From Coriobacteriaceae bacterium (GTDB lineage: Bacteria > Actinomycetota > Coriobacteriia > Coriobacteriales > Eggerthellaceae): DNA of 33,868 bases. The stretch is taken from contig SUUE01000007.1 of assembly GCA_015062685.1 (NCBI GenBank), forward strand, positions 1-33,868, read 5' to 3'. The notes beneath the pieces are model-generated. The model searched no databases. It was not told the DNA's origin and saw only the letters and a program-made list of their open reading frames with translations. Both the position numbers and the translations under genes were made by a program. Below are positions 14,370-21,293 of the stretch, in pieces (positions within the stretch are counted from its first letter, which is position 1; each line of letters starts with the position of its first letter).

Positions 14370-16208
14370 CTATGACGTGCGGGGCTTCATCCAGTCGAGG
14401 AAGGCCTCGCCCGCGCTGGCGGGCACGTCCACGAGCTTCGCCGTTGTGCTGTGCGTGCCTGCCGCGGTGACCGCCTGAAGCGTGGCGAGCGAGAGCCGTC
14501 TCTGGAAGGGGTTGCTGCGCGTGGCGCCCGCCTGGATCTTCTGGCGCGGGATGACGCTATCCCCCGTGGAGAGTCCGTCGTTATGCAAGTAGAGATAGCG
14601 GTCGTTCCAGCCGTAGCAGGAATGCCGCGCCCAGAGGACCGCGCCGAAGCCCCGCGCCACGGTCACGGCAACGCAGATCACGGCGACCAGGGCGAGTGAT
14701 CCGGCCATGAACGTCTCGTACTGCGCGCGCCCCGCCGCGCTTGAGAAATGGAAGACGCCCGCGTTCACGCATGCCGCCAAAATGCCCCAGAACGCAGCGA
14801 GGCAGACGAGCACCCAGAACGCGCCATTGAACCAGAGGCAGCGCCTCAGCAGCGCGCGGCGGGTGGCCTGCTTCGGCAACGGGGCGCCATCGGCGCGGCG
14901 AGGGCGATCTGCGAACTCGGGCGCCAGCCCATCCAGGATCTCGTCCACGCGATCGAGCTTCACGAACGGGTGAATGACCAAGCCCTTCGTGTTGGCCTTC
15001 GAGTTGTTGTTCCCCGAATTCTGCTCGGAAACGGAATCGATGCGGCCGAGCGATATCTCGCAGTAGCCGATGAGGCGCCTGATGAACGACTGCCTGATCT
15101 CGACGGATTGCACGCGCTGGATGTCGATGCCGCTCGACTCGCGCGCGAGCAGGCCGCGCTCGACCTCGATGCGCGTGCCGCGACGCCGCGCGCGGAAGTT
15201 GCCGTACGAGAACAGCACGCCCAAGAGGCCGAACACCCATGTCGCGACGGTTCCAATCGCGATGATCGGGAAGGCGAACATGGCTATGGTGCGCGCAATT
15301 TCGTCCTGTATAAGAATGAGTATGGCGCACGACACGACGAAGGTCAGGCCTATGACGAGCGCAATGGCGATGGGGGTATCGTGGGATACGGTCGTCAGCA
15401 GCAGCTCATGGTTCGTCAAGCCGTACTCGTAAGACACGGGCTCTTCCCCGAACACCGCCGAACCGCCGTAGATGCCGCGCCAGTCGCCGACGTCGCCGAT
15501 AGCCTGATCGAGCACATTGGAACTCCGGTGAGCGACGAGCGGCATGGGCGCCCCGCATTCCCCGCAGAAGCTGCCGGACCCCTCTTTGCCGCACTGCGGG
15601 CACACCCATCGGGACGCGGCGCCCGCGCCGGCATCCGCCTGCAACGTCAGCGTGGCACCGGCGGCAACCGCCGCCTTGCGCACAAACAGCTCGGCGCGCA
15701 TGCGCTCGGCAACCTCGAGCTGCAGATACGGCACCATTACGCCCTTGTTCGCCGAACCGCCCGCCGAGTCGATGGTCACGGTGCACACGCCGAACAGGCG
15801 CTGGACGATCGAGGCGCGGTGGTTCACCGACTGCACGCGGGCGTACGGCACGTGCACGCGCTTCTTCGTGATGATGCCCGAGTAGAAGCTGAACTCCCGC
15901 TCGTCGAACACGTACCACATGTTGCGCCAAGCCAGGGCGTACACTCCCGTGAACAGTCCGACGAGAGCGGCCAAGCCGAGCACCACGAGGCCCACGACCA
16001 GGAGGGGGTTCACGTTGATGTCGCCCTTCTGGAACGCGATTATAAGGTCGATGACGCCTTGGGCGCCGCTCGTCAACATCACGAACAGCATGGCTCCGAC
16101 GGCGACTATCGGGCCGACCCAGATATAGCTCTTATGCACTTGGTAACGCCGCCCGGTCTCGAACGTGGCGACGAATGCGTTAGGTTGCTCCACTTCTGCT
16201 CCTATCAT
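14370..16208 (-). CDS. Large bPH2 (YdbS/YdbT-like) membrane protein with zinc ribbon
   Basis: 612 residues from the ATG at 16206-16208. It has repeated units of paired membrane helices followed by a bacterial PH domain of the PF03703 type; each shows the VP(Y/R)xRVQSV-like strand (HVPYARVQSVNHRAS, IDIQRVQSVEIRQSF, and a weaker IPRQKIQAGATRSNP near the end). Between units 1 and 2 a four-cysteine ribbon, CPQCGKEGSGSFCGEC, would bind zinc. The arrangement resembles YdbT, which with YdbS contributes to antimicrobial-peptide resistance in Bacillus. The function here is unknown. It is the second gene after the small bPH2 protein, 29 nt downstream. Confidence 0.82.
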   Translation of the reverse strand: MIGAEVEQPNAFVATFETGRRYQVHKSYIWVGPIVAVGAMLFVMLTSGAQGVIDLIIAFQKGDINVNPLLVVGLVVLGLAALVGLFTGVYALAWRNMWYVFDEREFSFYSGIITKKRVHVPYARVQSVNHRASIVQRLFGVCTVTIDSAGGSANKGVMVPYLQLEVAERMRAELFVRKAAVAAGATLTLQADAGAGAASRWVCPQCGKEGSGSFCGECGAPMPLVAHRSSNVLDQAIGDVGDWRGIYGGSAVFGEEPVSYEYGLTNHELLLTTVSHDTPIAIALVIGLTFVVSCAILILIQDEIARTIAMFAFPIIAIGTVATWVFGLLGVLFSYGNFRARRRGTRIEVERGLLARESSGIDIQRVQSVEIRQSFIRRLIGYCEISLGRIDSVSEQNSGNNNSKANTKGLVIHPFVKLDRVDEILDGLAPEFADRPRRADGAPLPKQATRRALLRRCLWFNGAFWVLVCLAAFWGILAACVNAGVFHFSSAAGRAQYETFMAGSLALVAVICVAVTVARGFGAVLWARHSCYGWNDRYLYLHNDGLSTGDSVIPRQKIQAGATRSNPFQRRLSLATLQAVTAAGTHSTTAKLVDVPASAGEAFLDWMKPRTS

Positions 16209-16237
16209 TGAGTGGACCGGGAAATGCCCCGGCCCAC

Positions 16238-16726
16238 CTACACGTCCTCGCGCGCGAGACGCGCGAGCTCGGCGGCGCGATCGCGCAGCTGCTCGGCGAT
16301 CTCGAAATCGAGGCCGGGAATCACATGCTCCTTGGCCGCAGTGGCCACCGTGACGCTCGCGAGCTTGAAGGCACGCAGGATGGGCCCCTGGCGTGTGTCG
16401 GTGTTCTGCACGCGGATGAACGGGATCGTGTAGCGCTTCCGCCAAACGATGCCCTTCGCGATATCGAGGTAATCGCTCGAGACCTCGTAGCGCCACCTCA
16501 CGTAACGGATGGGCGGCAGCACCACGAGCCACACGATGTAGACGGCCACCATGCACACGGCGAAGACCGCGAGGAGCATGGGGGTCACGGACGGAAGGGC
16601 GAACGAGACAGGCATTATGACGCCCAGCCCCACGCATAGGCCGATGAACGTGATCCAAACGGCGTCGTTGATGCGCCACACCGCCTTCACGCGGGGGTCA
16701 AGTTGGTTGGCGGGCATTTCCTTCAT
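16238..16726 (-). CDS. Small bPH2 (YdbS-like) membrane protein
   Basis: 162 residues from MKEMPANQLDPRVKAVW, placed after GGGAACGAGG; the frame is open further upstream but without a good ribosome site. Two membrane helices (about 20-60) are followed by one bacterial PH domain with WRYEVSSDYLDIAKGIVWR and IPFIRVQNTDTRQGP, the PF03703 core. It pairs with the 612-residue bPH2 protein downstream as YdbS pairs with YdbT. It is a cytoplasmic-membrane protein with its PH domain inside. Confidence 0.82.
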   Translation of the reverse strand: MKEMPANQLDPRVKAVWRINDAVWITFIGLCVGLGVIMPVSFALPSVTPMLLAVFAVCMVAVYIVWLVVLPPIRYVRWRYEVSSDYLDIAKGIVWRKRYTIPFIRVQNTDTRQGPILRAFKLASVTVATAAKEHVIPGLDFEIAEQLRDRAAELARLAREDV

Positions 16727-16766
16727 GGGCACCTCGTTCCCTTCCAAAATAAAAGCTGTGCGGTCG

Positions 16767-16795
16767 AGATTAGCTATTCGCCGCAATCCTGTAAA
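16767..16795 (-). promoter_or_regulatory. Promoter candidate for the bPH2 operon
   Basis: On the minus strand TTTACA (16790-16795) and TAATCT (16767-16772) are 17 bp apart. The -35 is 5/6 and the -10 is weak. It would give a short leader of about 35 nt to the ATG at 16726. Confidence 0.4.
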
Positions 16796-16847
16796 GCAAC
16801 TAAAGCTGACATGATTTGCACATTAATGTTGCACCCGGTAGGCGCGA

Positions 16848-16953
16848 GTGAGACAGAGGGGGTCAGGGCCCTTTGTCTCATTGGGCTAATGTTGCTGCGC
16901 TTCGCGCGTAAAGGTTTTTAATGAGACAAAGGGCCCTGACCCCTCTGTCTCAC
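16848..16953. repeat. Inverted pair of GTGAGACA-type REP sequences
   Basis: The left arm (16848-16882) and right arm (16920-16953) are reverse complements over about 34 bp apart from one extra G, separated by 37 bp. Each arm is itself a hairpin (TGAGACAnAGGG with CCCTTTGTCTCA). GTGAGACA...TGTCTCAC palindromes are a familiar REP class mobilised by RAYT (Y1 REP transposases). It starts 9 nt after the stop of the fusion gene, and probably also acts as its terminator. Confidence 0.8.
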
Positions 16954-16961
16954 GATGAAGC

Positions 16962-19442
16962 CTACGCCTCGAAGCCGAGTTCGCGGGCAGCCTCCTCGCG
17001 CATCTTGTATTTCAGCACCTTGCCTGCCGCGTTCATGGGGAACGTGTCGACAAAGCGGATGTAGCGCGGCACCTTGTGGCGCGCTATGCGCTGCTGTGCG
17101 AACTCGCGCATCTCCCCCTCGGTAGCCTCTTCGCCCTTCATCAGGATGATGCACGCCATGGCCTCTTCGCCGTATTTCGCATCGGGCACGCCGATGACCT
17201 GGCAATCGCTCACCTTGGGGTGGGTGATCATGAAGTCCTCGATCTCCTTGGGGTAGATGTTCTCGCCGCCGCGGATGATCATGTCCTTGATGCGCCCCGT
17301 TACGCGGAAGTTGCCGTTCTCGTCGCGCATGACCAGGTCACCCGAGTGCAGCCAACCGTCCTCGTCCACGGTCTCGCGCGTGGCGTCGGGCATCTTGTAG
17401 TAGCCCTTCATGGTGTTGTAACCGCGGCTGCAGAACTCGCCCGCCATGCCGTCGGGCATCTCCTCGCCCGTGCCGGGGTTGATAATCTTGCACTGGATGT
17501 GCGGGTACTCGTAGCCCACCGTCTCCACGCGCCAGTCGAGCGGGTCGGTCCAGGCGGTCATGACGGAGCCGGGAGCGCTTTCCGTCTGCCCGTAGACGCT
17601 CACGATGCCGCCCATGTTCATCTCGTCGGGTTGGGCCGCCTTACGCATCAGGTCGGGCGGGCAGCCGGCGCCGGCCATGATGCCCGTGCGCATGTGGCTG
17701 AAATCGGTCTTGCGGTAATCCGGGTGGTTGAACATGGCGATGAACATCGTGGGCACGCCGTTGAAGCAGGTGATCTTCTCGTTGGTGATGCACGACAGCG
17801 ACGCCTTCGCGCTGAAGTAGGGCATGGGGCACATCGTCGCGCCGTGCGTCATGGACGACGTCATGGAAAGCGTCATGCCGAAGCAGTGGAACATGGGCAC
17901 CTGGATCATCATGCGGTCGGCCGTGGACAGGCCCATGCGGTCGCCGATGCACTTGCCGTCGTTCACCACGTTACGGTGCGTCAGCATGACGCCCTTGGGG
18001 AAGCCCGTGGTGCCCGACGTGTACTGCATGTTGCACACGTCGTCGGGGCGCACGGCGTCGGCCATGCGCTGCACCGTCTCCAGCGGCACAGACTCCGCGC
18101 GCTCGAAGGCCTCCTCGAACGTCAGGCAGCCGGCCATCTTGAAGCCCACCGTGATGACGTTGCGCAGGAAGGGCAACTTCTTGCAATGCAGGGACTTACC
18201 GGGCTCGGTGCCGGCTATCTCGGGGCAGAGCTCGTTGATGATGGCCGCGTAATCGGAATCGAGCGCGCGGTCGATCATGACGAGCGTGTGCGTGTCGCTC
18301 TGGCGCAGCAGGTACTCCGCCTCGTGAATCTTGTAGGCGGTGTTCACCGTGACGAGCACGGCGCCGATCTTGGTGGTGGCCCAGAACGTGATGTACCACG
18401 CGGGCACGTTCGTTGCCCAGATGGCCACCTTGCTGCCGGCTTTCACGCCCATCGAGACAAGCGCACGGGCGAAGGTGTCCACGTCGTCCCGGAACTCCTC
18501 GTAGGTGCGCGTGTAGTCGAGGGTGGTGTACTTGAACGCCAGCTGGTCGGGAATCTCCTCGACCATCTTGTCCAGCACCTGCGGGAACGTATGGTCGATG
18601 AGGTCGTACTTCTTCCAAATGTATTCGCCCGTGCCGTCGTGGTTCAGGTACAGCGGCTTGCGGCGACCGCGCGTGTCCTCGAAACGACTCATGTAGTTCA
18701 CGAAGTGAGGCAGGATGATGTCCATGTCGGTGAGGTCAGCCATCCACTCGGGCTTCCACTCCAACGAGACGAAGCCATCGTAGTCGATGGAGGCCAGCGC
18801 GCGCACCACATCCGCGATTGGCATGGTGCCCTCGCCCACGAGGTTGTAGGAGCCGTCGTCGTCGGAATCGCGCATGTGCACGTGCCTCACGTAGGCGCCC
18901 AGGTTCTTGATCGTGGTGCTGGGATCCTCGCCGTGGTCACGGTAGGGATGGTGCACGTCCCACAGGGCCGCCAGGTAGTTGGTGGCGTAGTCGTCGAGCA
19001 CCTCGGTAAGGCGGGCGGTATCGCCGAAGATGCCGCTTGTCTCGACCAGCAGGATCACGCCGCGCTCCTTGGCATAGGGCACCAGCTCGTCGAGGGCAGC
19101 GCGCACGGCGTCCTCGGTGCCATGCTGGCCCTTCACGCACACATGCTCCGTTCCAAGCTGCGTCGCGATGTCGACGAGCTGCTTGACGGTTGCCACCGCA
19201 TCGCCCTCCACCGAGATGTCGATGGACGTGTCGAGCACCGGCATCTGCAAGCCCTTGCTGCGGAGATCGCGAGCGGTGGCGCGCAGGTTGTACGAATCGA
19301 ACGGAGCGCCCTTGCCGGAGAATTTCTCATTGGCCAGAACGTCGTAGGGCTCGACGCCAGCGAAGCCCATGTCGCCGGCCGTCTCGACCAGCTCTTCCCA
19401 GGGGACGTTGCCCCATCCTCTTGTTGAAAACGACAGCCTCAT
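16962..19442 (-). CDS. Sugar-isomerase-like TIM barrel fused to acyl-CoA synthetase
   Basis: 826 residues. Residues 1-255 form an AP-endonuclease-2/xylose-isomerase-like TIM barrel with the expected metal ligands E134 (LLVETS), D162 (WDVHHP), H188 (HVHMRD) and E228 (SLEWKP). From about 265 a complete ANL adenylate-forming enzyme follows: YTSGTTGFPKGV P-loop, YGQTESAPGS, GWLHSGDLVMRDENG, GRIKDMIIRGGENIYP and the catalytic lysine in GKVLKYKM. It resembles medium- or long-chain FadD-like ligases that make acyl-CoA with ATP. Start ATG 19440-19442 is 1 nt after the LeuA-like stop and is served by GAGGAG inside that gene. I know of no standard enzyme with this fusion. Frame and motifs are continuous, so it is not an assembly artefact visible here. 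Confidence 0.88.
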   Translation of the reverse strand: MRLSFSTRGWGNVPWEELVETAGDMGFAGVEPYDVLANEKFSGKGAPFDSYNLRATARDLRSKGLQMPVLDTSIDISVEGDAVATVKQLVDIATQLGTEHVCVKGQHGTEDAVRAALDELVPYAKERGVILLVETSGIFGDTARLTEVLDDYATNYLAALWDVHHPYRDHGEDPSTTIKNLGAYVRHVHMRDSDDDGSYNLVGEGTMPIADVVRALASIDYDGFVSLEWKPEWMADLTDMDIILPHFVNYMSRFEDTRGRRKPLYLNHDGTGEYIWKKYDLIDHTFPQVLDKMVEEIPDQLAFKYTTLDYTRTYEEFRDDVDTFARALVSMGVKAGSKVAIWATNVPAWYITFWATTKIGAVLVTVNTAYKIHEAEYLLRQSDTHTLVMIDRALDSDYAAIINELCPEIAGTEPGKSLHCKKLPFLRNVITVGFKMAGCLTFEEAFERAESVPLETVQRMADAVRPDDVCNMQYTSGTTGFPKGVMLTHRNVVNDGKCIGDRMGLSTADRMMIQVPMFHCFGMTLSMTSSMTHGATMCPMPYFSAKASLSCITNEKITCFNGVPTMFIAMFNHPDYRKTDFSHMRTGIMAGAGCPPDLMRKAAQPDEMNMGGIVSVYGQTESAPGSVMTAWTDPLDWRVETVGYEYPHIQCKIINPGTGEEMPDGMAGEFCSRGYNTMKGYYKMPDATRETVDEDGWLHSGDLVMRDENGNFRVTGRIKDMIIRGGENIYPKEIEDFMITHPKVSDCQVIGVPDAKYGEEAMACIILMKGEEATEGEMREFAQQRIARHKVPRYIRFVDTFPMNAAGKVLKYKMREEAARELGFEA

Positions 19443-19443
19443 T

Positions 19444-20859
19444 TTAGTTCTGCTCCTCATAGACGATCTTGTTCAGCGCGTTCACGTATGCGCGGATGCC
19501 CGAACCGATGATGTCGGTGGAGATGCCGCGGCCGGAATACACCTTGTTTTCCCAGACGAGCTTCACGACGGTCTCGCCCATGGCCTCCTGGCCCTGGGTG
19601 ACGGAATTGATCTGAAAATCGTCGAGCTCGTAGTGCTGGCCTGCGATCTGCTCGATGGCCAGAAACGCGGCGTCGATGGGGCCGTCGCCCACGGAGACGG
19701 CCTGCAGCTCCTCATCGCCCTTGCGGATGCAGATGTTCGCCGTCGCCTTGATGCGGTTGCCGGAGTTGATGACATAGCTTTCCAGCTTGTAGGTGGCGGG
19801 CACCTGCAGCGCGGCGGACGCCACGATCGCGTCGAGCTCGCGGCTGCCCACGCTCTCCTTCTTGGAGGCTACACGTTGGAAGGCCTCGTAAACGGCGGCC
19901 TGGTCCTCGGGGGACAGGTCGTAGCCCAGCCGCGCCACGCACTGCATCACGGCGTCCTGGTCGTCGCGCTCGGTGAGCACGATGGCCTCGTCCGCCTCGC
20001 GCACGCCCGTCTCGAACGGGGAGTACGGCGAGCGGCCCGATTCGCAGATCCACGACACCTGCGCGATGGCGCGCTTCAGCTCGGTCGTGCGCACCGTGCT
20101 CGTGGCCTGGCAAGCGTCGGCCTTGTCCTTCAGGATCTTGCTCAAGCGGCCGAGCGATACGACGTCCATGGGATACGTGGTGGCCTTCACCTCGCCCACG
20201 CCCTCGATGATGGCGGCGATGGCGCACGCGTCGGCCATGTAGAGCTCGTCCGAGCACGAGATGCCGAGCGTGACATCGGCCAGTTCGGGAACGTCGGCCT
20301 TGAGCGAGCGTATGAATTCGGCGAACTCGTCGGGCAGCATCGTGCCGGCGGCATCGCATATGGTGACGGTGGTGGCGCCAGCTTCGATGGCGCGTGATAC
20401 GACCTTCCGGAGATAGGCGCCGTCGGCGCGCGTCGCGTCGTTGGCGATGAAGTCCACCTCGTCCGCACGCTTCTTGCACTCGGACACGGCCATGGCGATG
20501 TCCTCGATCATCGCATCGGCCTTCTTGTGGTGGACGTACTCCATGCGGGCGGGGCTCACCGCGGCCTTCACGATTAGGCGGGGGTGCGCCGCTTCCTTCA
20601 GGGCCTCCCACACCATGTCGATGTTCTCGACGTCCATTTGCACGGGCACCGCGAGCACGCTGTTGCGCACGAGCGAGGCGAGCGACTTGATTCGCAGGCT
20701 GTCGGCCTTGGGGTTCTCGATTCCCTCGACCTCGATGGCGGACACGCCCAGGTGGTCGAGGAGCTTGGCCATCTCCAGCTTCTCCTTGAACGTCAGCGAC
20801 AGCTCCTTCAGGCCCGCTGCCCTGCGCATGGTCACATCGCTAATGCGTATTTCCCTCAT
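19444..20859 (-). CDS. LeuA-like DRE-TIM protein lacking the metal site
   Basis: 471 residues. The fold is clearly that of isopropylmalate synthase: barrel motifs NDATRADGAYL (140-150), TVTICDAAGTMLPDEF (164-179), and a C-terminal LeuA regulatory domain (about 355-471; YKLESYVINSGNRIKAT, VGDGPIDAAF, YSGRGISTDIIGSGIRAY). The catalytic residues are changed: LRDGEQ reads MRRAAG (R12 kept, the metal aspartate is R13), the HxH pair reads GISCSDE (S201, S203), and GERxGN is gone. It may catalyse a different, metal-free reaction or act as a sensor. First gene after a leucine-rich leader peptide; directly coupled to the fusion gene. The start follows AAGGAAGG. Confidence 0.85.
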   Translation of the reverse strand: MREIRISDVTMRRAAGLKELSLTFKEKLEMAKLLDHLGVSAIEVEGIENPKADSLRIKSLASLVRNSVLAVPVQMDVENIDMVWEALKEAAHPRLIVKAAVSPARMEYVHHKKADAMIEDIAMAVSECKKRADEVDFIANDATRADGAYLRKVVSRAIEAGATTVTICDAAGTMLPDEFAEFIRSLKADVPELADVTLGISCSDELYMADACAIAAIIEGVGEVKATTYPMDVVSLGRLSKILKDKADACQATSTVRTTELKRAIAQVSWICESGRSPYSPFETGVREADEAIVLTERDDQDAVMQCVARLGYDLSPEDQAAVYEAFQRVASKKESVGSRELDAIVASAALQVPATYKLESYVINSGNRIKATANICIRKGDEELQAVSVGDGPIDAAFLAIEQIAGQHYELDDFQINSVTQGQEAMGETVVKLVWENKVYSGRGISTDIIGSGIRAYVNALNKIVYEEQN

Positions 20860-20936
20860 GATGGTTCCGACCTTCCTTGTGCTGGTTCGACTGGCTGCCA
20901 CCACGGCCCAGCATCAGCGCAGCTAAGGGTGACAGC

Positions 20937-20984
20937 AAAACATGATGTCCCGTGATCTTGAATGGCCGCCAGCCACACGGGGAC
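20937..20984 (-). terminator. Attenuator-like terminator in the LeuA-like leader
   Basis: On the minus strand GTCCCCGTG (20976-20984) pairs, with one bulged C, with CACGGGAC (20947-20954); ATCATG and then TTTT (20937-20940) follow. It lies 53 nt after the leader-peptide stop and 78 nt before the LeuA-like start, the usual place for an attenuation terminator. Confidence 0.5.
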
Positions 20985-21006
20985 GAAAACGGCGAAGGAT
21001 TTATAA

Positions 21007-21037
21007 GGCGCAGACCCGCTAGCGCAGCAGGTGCGCC
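21007..21037 (-). promoter_or_regulatory. Pause-type hairpin after the leader peptide
   Basis: GGCGCA/TGCGCC plus inner CCTGCT/AGCGGG (with a 2-nt bulge and 5-nt loop) form a 12-bp hairpin that begins at the last base of the leader-peptide stop codon. In attenuators the corresponding stem is disrupted by a ribosome stalled in the leader; competing pairings were not computed. Confidence 0.45.
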
Positions 21038-21084
21038 TAGATAAGGAGGAGGCTCAGAAGGTTATGTCCGTGAGTAATAGCCAT
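21037..21084 (-). CDS. leuL: Leucine-rich leader peptide (15 residues)
   Basis: ATG to TAG encodes MAITHGHNLLSLLLI: five leucines and one isoleucine in the last seven codons (CTT CTG AGC CTC CTC CTT ATC). The predicted transcription start is only about 5 nt upstream of the ATG, so it would be translated without a ribosome site, as is common for leaderless mRNAs in actinobacteria. A ribosome stalling at Leu codons when leucyl-tRNA is scarce would be positioned next to the hairpin at 21007-21037. Too short to be found by usual gene callers. The codon pattern, promoter, hairpins and downstream leuA homologue agree. Confidence 0.75.
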   Translation of the reverse strand: MAITHGHNLLSLLLI

Positions 21085-21095
21085 ATTGGTGAGCT

Positions 21096-21125
21096 AGTAT
21101 AGCCGTTTAACGCGAGTAAAGACAA
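21096..21125 (-). promoter_or_regulatory. Promoter of the LeuA-like operon
   Basis: On the minus strand TTGTCT (21120-21125) and TATACT (21096-21101) are separated by 18 bp. The start is expected near 21089, giving a leader of about 230 nt with the leader peptide and hairpins. Strong -10, fair -35. Confidence 0.65.
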
Positions 21126-21212
21126 GGAAATCCGACGGGCGAGGCCCGGGCGAAACACGATGTTCACGATTGAGGCCGCAGGGCACGGGGCCGGCGCGCG
21201 GCCAGAAAACAA

Positions 21213-21239
21213 GGAGCCGGCCCGAAACGGGCCGGCTCC
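21213..21239 (-). terminator. Intrinsic terminator after the flavoprotein gene
   Basis: GGAGCCGGCCCG and CGGGCCGGCTCC form a perfect 12-bp stem with a 3-nt loop; TTGTTTTCTG follows on the minus strand. It is 55 nt past the flavoprotein stop. Confidence 0.85.
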
Positions 21240-21293
21240 CTATGCCGGACGGAAGGAAGGGAAAGGGTTCGCCCGGCTCTTCCGAAGAGAAGG

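Noticed and set aside
16848-16953. Inverted repeat considered as insertion-sequence ends
   Set aside because: Only 37 bp lie between the arms, with no transposase and no target duplication seen; each arm is itself palindromic, as in REPs.
17076-19427. 783-codon open frame on the + strand opposite the fusion gene
   Set aside because: It is an antisense shadow of a GC-rich gene, rich in His, Val, Arg and Ala with no domain, while the minus strand encodes intact enzyme motifs throughout.
19444-20859. Calling this gene canonical leuA
   Set aside because: Metal ligands and GERxGN are missing, so the standard isopropylmalate synthase reaction cannot be assumed.
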